DNA from: Bacteroidota bacterium
GTDB lineage: Bacteria > Bacteroidota > Bacteroidia > 2-12-FULL-35-15
DNA: 64,000 nucleotides
NCBI GenBank assembly: GCA_947479085.1
Contig: CANJYB010000018.1
Location: forward strand, 1-64,000
Direction: 5' to 3'
Positions 1 to 8,440 of this stretch are shown piece by piece. Made by a program: the position numbers and the translations under genes. The notes below the pieces were generated by a model, which had not been told where the DNA came from, made no database searches, and worked only from the letters and a program-made list of their open reading frames with translations. Numbering within the stretch: position 1 is the first letter of the stretch; every line of letters begins with the position of its first letter.

Positions 1-24
1 CGCGACACGAAAGAAAAAACATCC

Positions 25-173
25 GATAACATAAGATTTATGAAATAAAAAAAAGGGGGGGCGACCTGCCAGTATGAAGTTTCAAGCATTTAATAACGTT
101 TGTCGCGGGGCGAAAGAGACGAGCTTTTAATCCCCCCTTTTTTTTACTTCATAAATCTTTCAAACGTTATCAG
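25..173 (+). repeat. attC-like 145-bp palindromic repeat, copy 1
   Basis: Imperfect palindrome running from ATAAC (26-30) to GTTAT (166-170). The arms pair over nearly 30 bp (AAGATTTATGAA, then a T/A-rich stretch, then a run of 6 G against 6 C) with one mismatch. The 5' arm has only 2 nt and the 3' arm 6 nt between the ATAAC/GTTAT core and this stem, giving an asymmetric bulge of the kind seen in integron attC sites. An inner GCGAC/GTCGC pair lies in the central part. Three more nearly identical copies follow in the same orientation at 2.8, 6.1 and 8.3 kb. Bases 16-30 would be the end of an earlier cassette mostly outside the window. The assignment to attC is inferred from structure, not from similarity to a known site. 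Confidence 0.8.
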
Positions 174-229
174 TAACCATTGCGAAACTCGAACGTACTT
201 TGTAAAACAACAACTTAATTAAAAGAAAA

Positions 230-898
230 ATGACAGTATATGAAATATTCACTTTAATTCACGTAACTTTTACAATCATTGCATTAGTAACTGGTATTAT
301 TGCAATGATAGCTACTCCCAAAGGAAATAAACTGCATAGAAAATCAGGATTGGTTTATTTCTATTCATTTATTGGAATAGCAATTTTCGGTTTACTTATG
401 GTTTTTATTAAATACAAAGATTTATTTCTTGGGGTTACTATATTTAATACTTACATTATTATTATGGGTTATAGAGCTGTTCAATATAAAAGTACTAAAG
501 CAAATTGGGTAGATTGGACGATGTTGACAATTTTCTTTTGCGGTGGTTTACTCTTTGTTTTCAGTGCTATAAAGATGTATGGTATTTTTTTTCAACCTGA
601 TTATGGTTGGGGAGTAATTCGTATCTTTTATGCATTGTTGGTTGTTTATATTTTCATTGGCGATTTACGGTATTTTAAAAACAAAGCAATTGATAAGAAA
701 GCTTGGTTGTATAACCATATGGAGAAAATGCTTATTACATTTACCTCTCTTATAAGTGGTGTTCTTTTACGCTTTTCTGATTATTTTTTTCCTGAAGATT
801 TTAAATGGACATTCTGGATTACTCCTTACATAGTCTGTCTTCCATTAATTGCATATTGGATTAGTAAATACAAACCCAAGACTACTAAACAAAAATAA
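230..898 (+). CDS. DUF2306-like seven-helix membrane protein
   Basis: The 222-residue product is almost entirely hydrophobic, with about seven membrane helices (roughly 8-28, 44-62, 67-85, 98-115, 128-147, 165-183, 193-212). The first loop carries KLHRKSG (34-40), resembling the HR(K/R)xG loop of DUF2306-type membrane proteins, whose function is unknown. It is the first gene after repeat copy 1, starting about 60 nt behind the GTTAT core. Its stop codon is followed one base later by the start of the phosphatase gene, so the two are probably co-transcribed within one cassette. Base composition is AT-rich like the other cassette genes. The membrane location is clear; the family call is from pattern recognition and is moderate. 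Confidence 0.6.
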   Translation: MTVYEIFTLIHVTFTIIALVTGIIAMIATPKGNKLHRKSGLVYFYSFIGIAIFGLLMVFIKYKDLFLGVTIFNTYIIIMGYRAVQYKSTKANWVDWTMLTIFFCGGLLFVFSAIKMYGIFFQPDYGWGVIRIFYALLVVYIFIGDLRYFKNKAIDKKAWLYNHMEKMLITFTSLISGVLLRFSDYFFPEDFKWTFWITPYIVCLPLIAYWISKYKPKTTKQK

Positions 899-899
899 G

Positions 900-2786
900 A
901 TGAGAGTAACACACTTTATTTTATTGCTTTTATTTCTGAATGTTAAGACTTCAGTGGCTCAACAATATAAGGAAATCCAAAATAAAGCCAACCAACAATA
1001 TCAAGCAAAACAATATGAAGTAGCTGCACAATTGTACGAAAATGCTTTTGAATTAGATGATAGCGAATACAGAACTGAAAATTTATATAATGCAAGTTGC
1101 TCATATGCCCTTTCTGGAAATAAAACTAAAGCTTTTGATTGTCTTGAAGAAGCAATTGATTTTGGATGGCAAAAGATAGAACAAGCTAATAAGGACACAG
1201 ACTTAAATTCTCTAAAGGATGATATAAGATGGCAAACACTGAAAGACAAAATACAAATACAATACGGAAAGAGTTACAAATTTTATTTTTGGGGTATGTA
1301 TTTAGGAATATTGTTCATTCTGTTTTTTTACAATCTTTTTTTATTTTTCTCACTCAAAGATATTTCATTATTATATTATGCTGTATTAATTCTTTTGTAT
1401 TCTCAATTTGAAGTAACACGTACACCTGCGTTTGCTTACTATTCAGAAAACATTTTTATATGGCAAAGATATTTTCCATTACTTGGAAATGCAGGTAACT
1501 TTTTTATTTGTCTTTCAATGGTCTTTCAATTACTTTTTACAAAAAGTTTTTTAAACCTAAAAGAAATAGCACCCCGTATTAATAAAACAATTGTTTTTTT
1601 TATTATCTACTTTATACTCTGCTGTTCGATAATACTAGTAAAAAGTAGTTTCCAAATAAGACCAATAATATATACATCTTCTCTTGTTGCTTTAATTTTT
1701 TCTTTCCTAACAGGTATCTTTTGTTGGTACAAAAAATATAGGTCTGCTCGCTTTTTTGTAATTGCCAACATACTTTACATTATAGGAGTTGTAATAGTGC
1801 TTTTGCACGCTCTTAATATCACAGATATATATTTCAGAATTTCAGTATTTCGCCCAGACAATATTGGTCAAATTGCCTTTTTTAGTTTATTATCTTTTGC
1901 AATTGGGGATAAAATAAATATTCTTAAAAAAGAAAAAATAGAAACACAAGAAAGGGCATTAGAAGTTTTGGAAATAAAAGTAAAAGAAAGAATGGAAGAA
2001 GTTGTAAAACAAAAAGAAATAATTGAAGAAAAAAACAAAGATATAACGGATAGTATTCAATACGCTTTGCGTATTCAAACTGCAATACTTCCTCCAAATA
2101 AAATAGTAAAACAATATTTAGAGAACTCTTTTATACTATACAAACCGAAAGACATTGTTGCAGGAGATTTTTATTGGATGGAAACAGTGAATGATTTAGT
2201 TTTGTTTGCTGCTTGCGATTGTACAGGACACGGAGTGCCAGGCGCAATGGTTTCAGTAGTTTGTCATAATGCACTTAACAGAGCAGTAAGAGAATTTGGT
2301 TTAACACAACCAGCCGCAATACTTGATAAAACAGCAGAAATAGTAATAGAAAATTTTAGTAAAAGCGAAGAAGATATAAAAGACGGAATGGATATTTCGC
2401 TTTGTGCATACAACATCAAAACAAAAAAATTACAATGGTCAGGTGCTAACAATCCCTTATGGTTATTGCAGAATGGAGAACTCATAGAAACCAAAGCAGA
2501 CAAACAACCAATTGGAATGACAGAAGATAGTAAGCCATTTACAAACCATACTTTCAACCTAAATGCAACAGACACAATATATCTTTTCACAGACGGTTTC
2601 GCAGACCAGTTTGGTGGCGACACAGGAGAAAAGAAACTAACAAAAAGACGTTTTAAAGACTTGTTATTATCTGTTCAAACCAAATCATTGCAAGAACAAG
2701 AAAGTACATTAGACAAGTTTATAACAGACTACAGAAAGCAAGTAGAACAAATAGACGACATACTTGTTATGGGCGTGAAAGTATAG
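900..2786 (+). CDS. TPR / 7TM-DISM sensor with SpoIIE-type PP2C phosphatase
   Basis: The start at 900 (MRVTHF) is preferred because it gives a signal peptide ending at VAQQ and sits just behind the previous stop; the frame is open further upstream. Order of the 628 residues: signal peptide (1-21), a TPR-like helical stretch (about 25-80), a block of seven or eight membrane helices resembling 7TM-DISM (about 130-345), a charged coiled coil (345-395) and a SpoIIE/PP2C phosphatase domain (about 400-628) with GDFYWME and CTGHGVPGAM metal-binding-type motifs. In Bacteroidota such proteins sense an external signal and dephosphorylate an anti-sigma-antagonist type partner; the partner is unknown here. 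It closes cassette I, ending about 20 nt before the terminal inverted repeat. Confidence 0.82.
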   Translation: MRVTHFILLLLFLNVKTSVAQQYKEIQNKANQQYQAKQYEVAAQLYENAFELDDSEYRTENLYNASCSYALSGNKTKAFDCLEEAIDFGWQKIEQANKDTDLNSLKDDIRWQTLKDKIQIQYGKSYKFYFWGMYLGILFILFFYNLFLFFSLKDISLLYYAVLILLYSQFEVTRTPAFAYYSENIFIWQRYFPLLGNAGNFFICLSMVFQLLFTKSFLNLKEIAPRINKTIVFFIIYFILCCSIILVKSSFQIRPIIYTSSLVALIFSFLTGIFCWYKKYRSARFFVIANILYIIGVVIVLLHALNITDIYFRISVFRPDNIGQIAFFSLLSFAIGDKINILKKEKIETQERALEVLEIKVKERMEEVVKQKEIIEEKNKDITDSIQYALRIQTAILPPNKIVKQYLENSFILYKPKDIVAGDFYWMETVNDLVLFAACDCTGHGVPGAMVSVVCHNALNRAVREFGLTQPAAILDKTAEIVIENFSKSEEDIKDGMDISLCAYNIKTKKLQWSGANNPLWLLQNGELIETKADKQPIGMTEDSKPFTNHTFNLNATDTIYLFTDGFADQFGGDTGEKKLTKRRFKDLLLSVQTKSLQEQESTLDKFITDYRKQVEQIDDILVMGVKV

Positions 2787-2816
2787 TAAACAAAGGGACA
2801 AAAAAAAATGGCTACT

Positions 2817-2965
2817 GATAACATAAGATTTATGAAATAAAAAAAAGGGGGGGCGACCTGCCAGTATGAAGTTTCAAGCATTTAATAACGTTTGTCGCGG
2901 GGCGAAAGAGACGAGCTTTTAATCCCCCCTTTTTTTTACTTCATAAATCTTTCAACCGTTATCAG
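2817..2965 (+). repeat. attC-like 145-bp palindromic repeat, copy 2
   Basis: Core ATAAC at 2818-2822 and GTTAT at 2958-2962, otherwise almost identical to copy 1. It separates cassette I from cassette II. The 16 nt ending at 2822 (AATGGCTACTGATAAC) are the reverse complement of the 16 nt starting cassette I at 166 (GTTATCAGTAACCATT), except for one position. Left and right flanks of this copy are not direct repeats of each other, which argues against a simple transposon insertion. Confidence 0.8.
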
Positions 2966-2988
2966 CAATTATAAAAAAAACCGTAACC

Positions 2989-5250
2989 ATGACAAACCGA
3001 ATCTTAATTTTTTATTTAGTCTTCAACTTATCAAACATAAGTGGACAAACATTACAAGACCAGTGGATGGAATGTAATAAAACTGGTTGTAAACTTTTAG
3101 ACCCATACTATTCAGACGGAGCAACCATAACTTGGGACGGTGATTGTAAAGACGGAAAAGCAAACGGCTTTGGAAAGGCAATAAAATATCAAAAGGGAGA
3201 GTACGAATCAACATTTGAAGGAAATTATGTAAATGGTATCCGAGAAGGAAATGGTAAATTTAAACACATAACTGGTTCTACTCTTGAATGCCCCTTTATC
3301 AATGGACAAGGAATTGGGCATGGAACATATACTTATGACGATGGGAACAAATATGAAGGGGACATACTAAATTATCGCGCTCATGGTACAGGTATATTCT
3401 ATTATGCCAACGGTTCAAAATTTGAAGGTTTTTTTGTTTCAGATAACCCATATACAGGAAAATTTACAAATTACGATGGTAAAATAAAATATATTCAAGA
3501 AAGGAAACCAGTAGAAAAAATTAAAGAAAACAATTCAAATTACCAACCAAATTGGAATGAAGTTGTGACAGAATATTTTGACGAAAAATGGAAAAGATGT
3601 GAACCTAAAAATGCTTCTTTTTATAGAAGAGTTACTTATGAATCAGAAAATAAACCAAAAGGTAGTGTTAAAGATTATTTTATCACGGGGCAACTGCAAT
3701 CGGAAGTAACGTTTATTTTTCTTGATTATGATGATGAGGGTAAAAATTTCCTTGAAGGCGAAGCAACATGGTATTATAAAAATGGAAAAATACAAGAGAA
3801 AAGGTATTATATGAATAACAAAATAAATGGTAAAAACACTACTTGGTATGAAAGTGGACAAAAGAGAAGTGAATGCAATTATGAAATTGGTAGATGGAAT
3901 GGTTATTATTACCAATGGTATCAATCAGGCAGTTTATATATTAAAGCTTATTATGAAAAAGGAATTTTATTTGATAATAAATATGTGGAATTTGATGAAA
4001 ATGGTTTTGGCAGTATTGTTTATAAAGAAACCTTTCAAAGAAATAAAGACTATTGGCAATACAAGGATGAACATTCGGAAGCATCTATTGATTTTGAAAA
4101 TAACAATGTAATGTTTGATAATAGAGGTATAGGCACAGTTAGTAGAGGCGTTTATATTCCTTTTAACCAAGAAGGAAGTTATTCCATTGAGGAAATAATT
4201 GACCGAAAAGCAATAGAAAAAACTAATGGAGTTGGACTCTCATTTGGTTTCAAAGATTGGGATAATTATTATTCATTTCTTATCTCCGGTAATGGTGAAT
4301 ATAAAATTTATGGCAAATACGAAGGGGTTAATATTATTATTAAGGATTGGACTTATTCTAGTTCTATTAATCCAGACAAGGGTTCACATAGAAATCTTCT
4401 AAAAATATTAAAACTGTCTGACAGTTTTATTTTTTCAATCAATGGTACAGTTGTAGACAAAGAACCTTCAAAAACATTGCGAGGAAATTATTCTGGTCTT
4501 ATGATTGGAGGCAAAGGAAAAGTAATTTTAGAATCGTTAACAATTCACGAATTTATTGAGAACTCTAATTCAAGTACCACAGATGAAAATACAAAAGGTA
4601 GTACTAATGATGGAGGTTGGCTTGGTAACGGTTCTGGATTTTTCATTAATGAAAAAGGTTACATCGTTACTAATTATCATGTAGTAAAAGATGCTTCGGA
4701 TATTCAAGTAGAATTTTTTCAAAAAGGAATACGGAAATCATATCAAGCTAAAGTAATAGTTTCAGATAAGGTAAACGATTTATCAATTATTAAAATCAGC
4801 GACCCTTCCTTTAAACCTTTTCCTAAATTACCTTATTCGTTTTCAACAAACACAAAAGATGTAGGTACTTCTGTATTTACTTTAGGTTATCCTATGGCAT
4901 TAGGCATTATGGGTGAAGAAGTAAAATTTACAGATGGTAAAATTAGTGCGAAGTCAGGTTACAAAGGAGATATAACTGTTTATCAAATTTCTGTTGCTGT
5001 TCAGCCAGGAAATAGCGGAGGACCTCTTTTTGATAACGCAGGAAATATAGTTGGTATTGTTTCATCAGGGTTAAATAAGGAAATTACTGAAAATGTAAAT
5101 TATGCAATAAAATCAAATTATCTAAAAAGTTTAATTGAAAGTATGCCCGAAAAAATATCTCTACCGAATGACTTAACTATATCTAGTAAAATACTTACAG
5201 AGCAAGTAAAAATTATTTCTGATTATATTCCAATAATAAAAATAAAATAA
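2989..5250 (+). CDS. Secreted MORN-repeat protein with HtrA-like serine protease domain
   Basis: The 753-residue product starts with a signal peptide (1-19, cut after ISG). MORN repeats follow (about 78-150; YEGD..., GxGxFYYANGSKFEGFF), then MORN-variant WYYKNG/WYESGQ repeats (about 250-320), a beta-rich middle (about 340-520) and a trypsin-like domain (about 545-725). The triad is readable as His564 (TNYHVV), Asp597 (NDLSII) and Ser676 (GNSGGP), so the protease should be active. No PDZ domain is evident. MORN repeats usually bind lipid or protein surfaces, so recruitment of the protease to a membrane or partner is a reasonable inference. It lies in cassette II, 9 nt before a DUF2971 gene. 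Confidence 0.82.
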   Translation: MTNRILIFYLVFNLSNISGQTLQDQWMECNKTGCKLLDPYYSDGATITWDGDCKDGKANGFGKAIKYQKGEYESTFEGNYVNGIREGNGKFKHITGSTLECPFINGQGIGHGTYTYDDGNKYEGDILNYRAHGTGIFYYANGSKFEGFFVSDNPYTGKFTNYDGKIKYIQERKPVEKIKENNSNYQPNWNEVVTEYFDEKWKRCEPKNASFYRRVTYESENKPKGSVKDYFITGQLQSEVTFIFLDYDDEGKNFLEGEATWYYKNGKIQEKRYYMNNKINGKNTTWYESGQKRSECNYEIGRWNGYYYQWYQSGSLYIKAYYEKGILFDNKYVEFDENGFGSIVYKETFQRNKDYWQYKDEHSEASIDFENNNVMFDNRGIGTVSRGVYIPFNQEGSYSIEEIIDRKAIEKTNGVGLSFGFKDWDNYYSFLISGNGEYKIYGKYEGVNIIIKDWTYSSSINPDKGSHRNLLKILKLSDSFIFSINGTVVDKEPSKTLRGNYSGLMIGGKGKVILESLTIHEFIENSNSSTTDENTKGSTNDGGWLGNGSGFFINEKGYIVTNYHVVKDASDIQVEFFQKGIRKSYQAKVIVSDKVNDLSIIKISDPSFKPFPKLPYSFSTNTKDVGTSVFTLGYPMALGIMGEEVKFTDGKISAKSGYKGDITVYQISVAVQPGNSGGPLFDNAGNIVGIVSSGLNKEITENVNYAIKSNYLKSLIESMPEKISLPNDLTISSKILTEQVKIISDYIPIIKIK

Positions 5251-5259
5251 ATATAAGGA

Positions 5260-6069
5260 ATGGAAATAACATTTGAAAATATAATACTTCCAAAAATAAT
5301 CTATAAATATAGAGATTGGAATATTCCTGAACATCAGCGGATACTAACTCATAATGAGATTTACTTTTCTTCTCCGCGAGGTTTTAAAAATGAGTATGAA
5401 TGTAATTTACCAAAAGATTATGATTCAGTAACTCAAGATATGCTTTACAAATATTTTTATCAGTCATCTTTAAATGAAGGTAAAACAGAAAAAGAAAAAG
5501 ATGAAATAGCCAGTGAAATGGTAAAAAATTCACCATTTCATTTAAAGTCGCATAGGGTGTGTGTTGAACAACTTTTCAAAGAAACTTTATACAGCCGACT
5601 TTCCATTTTTTGTGTTAGCGAACATAATAACAATTTAGAATTATGGAATAAATTTGGTGCGAACCAAACAGGTTTTTGTGTCGGGATTAATCCAATTCAA
5701 ATGTTTAAATCATCAGACACTTTTGGTAGTGGAGGCAAAGTACATTATTATCCCATTAAAACTCCGCCCAAGATTAGACCTTTCTGTTTTTCAGAATGCG
5801 AAAAGATTGAAGATATGCTAAAAGTTATTTATAATTTACCTGATAGTTTAAAAGAAGAAAATGAATATAGACTTACTAAAACAGATATAGAAAAAAGGGC
5901 TTTCACAATCCCATCTAAATGCTTTGAAGAATTAATATTAGGAAGTAAAATTAGCGAAAGAAATAAAATTGAAATTGTTAGCATAGTAAAAACTAATTTA
6001 CCGAATTGCCTTGTATATCAGGCATACTACGACATAAACAAAAAAACATTTACCTTTGAAAAAGAATAA
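5260..6069 (+). CDS. DUF2971 family protein
   Basis: The 269-residue soluble protein has the features of DUF2971: an N-terminal YKYRDW...ILTHNEIYFSSPRGFKNEYE region, then LSIFCVSEHNNNLELW and a GFCVGIN segment in the middle. Members are found scattered in accessory regions, and some lie in defence islands, but the biochemical function is not established. No signal peptide or membrane helix is visible. It is the second gene of cassette II, 9 nt after the protease gene, and its stop codon (6067-6069) lies inside the 15-nt terminal inverted repeat of the cassette. Confidence 0.75.
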   Translation: MEITFENIILPKIIYKYRDWNIPEHQRILTHNEIYFSSPRGFKNEYECNLPKDYDSVTQDMLYKYFYQSSLNEGKTEKEKDEIASEMVKNSPFHLKSHRVCVEQLFKETLYSRLSIFCVSEHNNNLELWNKFGANQTGFCVGINPIQMFKSSDTFGSGGKVHYYPIKTPPKIRPFCFSECEKIEDMLKVIYNLPDSLKEENEYRLTKTDIEKRAFTIPSKCFEELILGSKISERNKIEIVSIVKTNLPNCLVYQAYYDINKKTFTFEKE

Positions 6070-6074
6070 CTGCT

Positions 6075-6220
6075 GATAACATAAGATTTATGAAATAAAA
6101 AAAAGGGGGGGCGACCTGCCAGTATGAAGTTTCAAGCATTTAATAACGTTTGTCGCGGGGCGAAAGAGACGAGCTTTTAATCCCCCCTTTTTTTTACTTC
6201 ATAAATCTTTCAAACGTTAT
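6075..6220 (+). repeat. attC-like 145-bp palindromic repeat, copy 3
   Basis: Core ATAAC at 6076-6080 and GTTAT at 6216-6220. It ends cassette II and begins cassette III. The 15 nt up to 6080 are the inverted complement of 2958-2972 (start of cassette II) except at position 11. The 3' flank (GTTATGCCTCATTGT) differs from the GTTATCAG flank of the other copies. Confidence 0.8.
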
Positions 6221-6320
6221 GCCTCATTGTAAAGACGACAGCGTAAACATAAACCGACAGACAGAAAAAAAAGAGTAATAATTGCAAAACGAAAATAATA
6301 ACTAACAATCAAAGACAAAA

Positions 6321-6800
6321 ATGAAACACAAAAAAGTAAAATTGAGTGTTTTGTTGTTAGGCCTCGGGCTAACAACACAAGCACAACAAGCAACCACCGC
6401 CACGGGCGGTAATGCTTCGGGTAGCGGAGGCACCGTTGCTTATTCGGTAGGACAAATTGTTTATACCACTAACACAGGAACCATAGGTTCGGTAGCACAA
6501 GGCGTGCAGCAACCCTACGAAATTTCTATTGTGCAGGGTATAGAAGACAATTCTATTAAATTGGAATTAACCGCTTACCCCAACCCAACTGCCAATTTTT
6601 TAACTCTTAATGTAGGCAAAGCTGAACTTTCAACTTTGAATTTTCAACTTTACGACATTAGCGGAAAATTAATTGAAAGCCGAAAAATAATAAGCAGTAG
6701 CGAAACCATTGCAATGGAAAACTTACCTACTGCCACCTATTTTTTAAAAGTAACCAACAATAACAACGAAGTAAAAACATTTAAAATCATTAAAAACTAA
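6321..6800 (+). CDS. Small secreted protein with T9SS C-terminal sorting domain
   Basis: The 159-residue protein has a signal peptide (1-21, LGLTTQAQQ), a short Gly/Thr/Ser-rich mature part (SGSGGTVAYSVGQI) and a type A T9SS sorting domain (about 80-159; YPNPTANFLTL, YDISGKLI, TYFLKVTNNN). It would be exported by the Sec pathway, then secreted or surface-attached by the type IX system. It sits 4 nt before the variable-protein gene and so probably belongs to the same transcript. The mature part is too short to suggest an enzyme; a surface anchor or partner for the variable protein is possible but inferred only from position. Confidence 0.75.
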   Translation: MKHKKVKLSVLLLGLGLTTQAQQATTATGGNASGSGGTVAYSVGQIVYTTNTGTIGSVAQGVQQPYEISIVQGIEDNSIKLELTAYPNPTANFLTLNVGKAELSTLNFQLYDISGKLIESRKIISSSETIAMENLPTATYFLKVTNNNNEVKTFKIIKN

Positions 6801-6804
6801 AATT

Positions 6805-7671
6805 ATGAAAACAAAAATTTATTCAATCGTAGTAGGGCTTTTATTAACGGCAAGTGTATTTGCACAAGCCCCACAAAAAATGAGTTACCAAGCTGTAATT
6901 CGCAACAGTAGTAGTGTGCTAATAACATCAACTCCCGTTGGTATGAAAATCAGTGTTTTACAAGGCTCATCAACTGGAACTCCTGTATATGTAGAAACCC
7001 AAACACCAAGCACCAACACCAATGGTTTAGTAAGTTTAGAAATTGGAACAGGAACTCCTGTTACAGGCACATTTGCTGGTATTAATTGGGCAACTGGTCC
7101 TTATTTTATTAAAACCGAAACCGACCCAACAGGCGGCACCGCTTACACCATTTCTGGTACAAACGAATTAATGAGTGTGCCGTATGCTTTGTTTAGTGCA
7201 AACGCAGGTGTTGGTGGCTTTACACACTACCTTGGCGAAGCCTTTAATGGCGGAATAATTTATTACCTATACAAAGGCAGCGATGGTTTAGAACACGGGC
7301 TTATAGTAGCACTTACCGAAAGCACAGCTGCTTGGCAAACATCACCTACATCAGTATTCGCAGACCGTAGTTGGGACGGTGCTTACAATACAGCATTAAT
7401 GACAGGTAGCCCAGCGGCTACATACATTGCAGGATTAGGTGCTGGTTGGTATTTACCAAGTATTGATGAGCTTGGCAAATTGTATTACAACCGTTTTGAA
7501 ACAAACAAGGCCCTTTATACAGGCGGCAACACGTTACTTTCAAATACAGCTTATTGGAGCAGTACCGAGTATTACGCCACCTTTGCGTGCACCTTCCTCT
7601 TCGACCTTGGTTCCGCCTTCGACAGTGATAAGACAAGTACAACCATCGTGCGTGGAGTAAGGGCTTTTTAA
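6805..7671 (+). CDS. Secreted variable protein of a diversity-generating retroelement (lectin-fold)
   Basis: The 288-residue product has a signal peptide (1-20), an N-terminal domain (about 22-135; KMSYQAVIRNSSS, VPYALFSANAG) common in Bacteroidota surface proteins, and a C-terminal domain with GWYLPSIDELGKLYYNRF and the ending AYWSSTEYYA...VRGVRAF. That ending is characteristic of DUF1566/FGE-sulfatase-type C-type lectin folds that serve as targets of diversity-generating retroelements. In relatives the final ~40 residues are encoded by AAC-rich codons when templated; here these positions read Y, F, C, F, L, D, S, which is what adenine mutagenesis would give. An Avd-like gene follows. The family assignment is strong; current diversification is unlikely without a reverse transcriptase nearby. 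Confidence 0.82.
   Translation: MKTKIYSIVVGLLLTASVFAQAPQKMSYQAVIRNSSSVLITSTPVGMKISVLQGSSTGTPVYVETQTPSTNTNGLVSLEIGTGTPVTGTFAGINWATGPYFIKTETDPTGGTAYTISGTNELMSVPYALFSANAGVGGFTHYLGEAFNGGIIYYLYKGSDGLEHGLIVALTESTAAWQTSPTSVFADRSWDGAYNTALMTGSPAATYIAGLGAGWYLPSIDELGKLYYNRFETNKALYTGGNTLLSNTAYWSSTEYYATFACTFLFDLGSAFDSDKTSTTIVRGVRAF
7552..7671 (+). other. Probable variable repeat (VR) at the 3' end of the lectin-fold gene
   Basis: The last ~120 nt of the gene, encoding residues 250-288, begin with 21 nt that recur exactly at 8219-8239 downstream. Beyond this identity the first two differences (7573 and 7578) fall where the downstream copy has adenine (A to T, A to C). The stretch ends in the VRGVRAF codons, where the GC-richer initiation sequence of such repeats normally lies. 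The boundary is inferred from the family pattern because only the first ~29 nt have a surviving template to compare with. Confidence 0.6.
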
Positions 7672-7734
7672 CAATTTATCTATTTAACAATTTAATAATT
7701 ACCGCGAAGCGGTCGATTTTATTTTTTGAGAATT

Positions 7735-8079
7735 ATGGCTTTGTATTACGATTTACCAGTTTTTAAAGAAGTGTATAAATTAATACTCGTTTTGTTTGAG
7801 GTTACAAAAGACTTCCCCAAAGAGTATAAATACACGCTAGGGCACGATATAAAGCGTGATGGTATAAACTTGGTACGTAGTATTTACAGAGCCAATAAAG
7901 CAAAAAATAAGGTAGAATATTTAGAAGCGTTTTTAGATGATTTTGAATTGATAAAATTAGAAATACGCCTATGCGTAGATATGAAAATACTTTCCATAAA
8001 AAAGCAAGCCGAAATAAGTTTACTAATGGATAGCATAGGCAAACAGATTACAGGTTGGCGTAATGCCAACCTTGTATAA
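7735..8079 (+). CDS. Avd-like four-helix bundle protein
   Basis: The frame is open from 7726, but the ATG at 7735 (MALYYDLPVF) gives the usual start; the product is 114 residues, typical for Avd. It is helical and basic, with LPVFKEVYKLILVL, FPKEYKYTLGHDIKRD and a C-terminal ITGWRNAN, as in Avd and the related 23S rRNA intervening-sequence four-helix proteins. Avd binds the reverse transcriptase and template RNA of diversity-generating retroelements. The position directly after the variable protein and before a template-like repeat supports Avd over the rRNA-insertion relative. The preceding 60 nt contain an AT-rich stretch and a short GCGAAGCGGTCG hairpin. Confidence 0.75.
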   Translation: MALYYDLPVFKEVYKLILVLFEVTKDFPKEYKYTLGHDIKRDGINLVRSIYRANKAKNKVEYLEAFLDDFELIKLEIRLCVDMKILSIKKQAEISLLMDSIGKQITGWRNANLV

Positions 8080-8218
8080 TGCCAGAACTGTTGCCGTTAC
8101 GGTGGCAATGGGCGAGCAGGTTTTGTTTGAAAAAGGGCATAAGGACAATACATTTTTTGTGTTGTAGAAATGATGGAATTGAAAAGCAAAACTATCAATA
8201 CACTTATGCGTAGCTAAC

Positions 8219-8247
8219 TATTGGAGCAGTACCGAGTATAACGCAAC
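8219..8247 (+). other. Truncated template repeat (TR) remnant
   Basis: Bases 8219-8239 are identical to 7552-7572 in the variable gene. The next eight match except at two adenines of this copy, which are T and C in the variable copy. Read in frame it is YWSSTEYNAT, the template-type sequence with AAC. Similarity stops at about 8247, where the terminal inverted repeat and attC-like copy 4 begin, so most of a normal ~100-nt template and its initiation site are missing. The last few matching bases overlap the cassette end (8243-8257) and may be chance. Upstream, 8108-8167 is a 19-codon open frame of no evident meaning. Confidence 0.5.
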
Positions 8248-8252
8248 TGCAA

Positions 8253-8396
8253 CTAACATAAGATTTATGAAATAAAAAAAAGGGGGGGCGACCTGCCAGT
8301 ATGAAGTTTCAAGCATTTAATTACGCTTGTCACGGGGCGAAAGAGACGAGCTTTTAATCCCCCTTTTTTTTACTTCATAAATCTTTCAAACGTTAT
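8253..8396 (+). repeat. attC-like palindromic repeat, copy 4 (most diverged)
   Basis: Begins with CTAAC instead of ATAAC (8253-8257) and ends with GTTAT (8392-8396). It carries several substitutions relative to copies 1-3 (TTACGCTTGTCACGGGG in the centre, one C fewer in the C run). The sequence before it (GCAACTGCAACTAAC, 8243-8257) is NOT complementary to the start of cassette III. The sequence after it (GTTATCAGCCATTTT) is complementary to the end of cassette IV. Confidence 0.75.
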
Positions 8397-8440
8397 CAGC
8401 CATTTTTAGAACCGAACGTAACCGAACGAAACCGAACGAA

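Noticed and set aside
8108-8167. 19-codon frame (MGEQVLFEKGHKDN) between Avd and the template remnant
   Set aside because: Too short and without recognisable features. It may be the remains of a gene lost with the reverse transcriptase, but this cannot be supported.
7552-8257. Functional template repeat for the variable protein
   Set aside because: Only about 29 nt align. After them the copies diverge at non-adenine positions as well (T to C at 7581), so the downstream copy is a truncated or different template, not an intact one.
1-8400. Four 145-bp repeats as MITE or IS insertions
   Set aside because: The flanks of each copy are not direct repeats of each other, as target duplications would be. 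Instead, the right flank of one copy is complementary to the left flank of the next, which a simple transposon does not explain.
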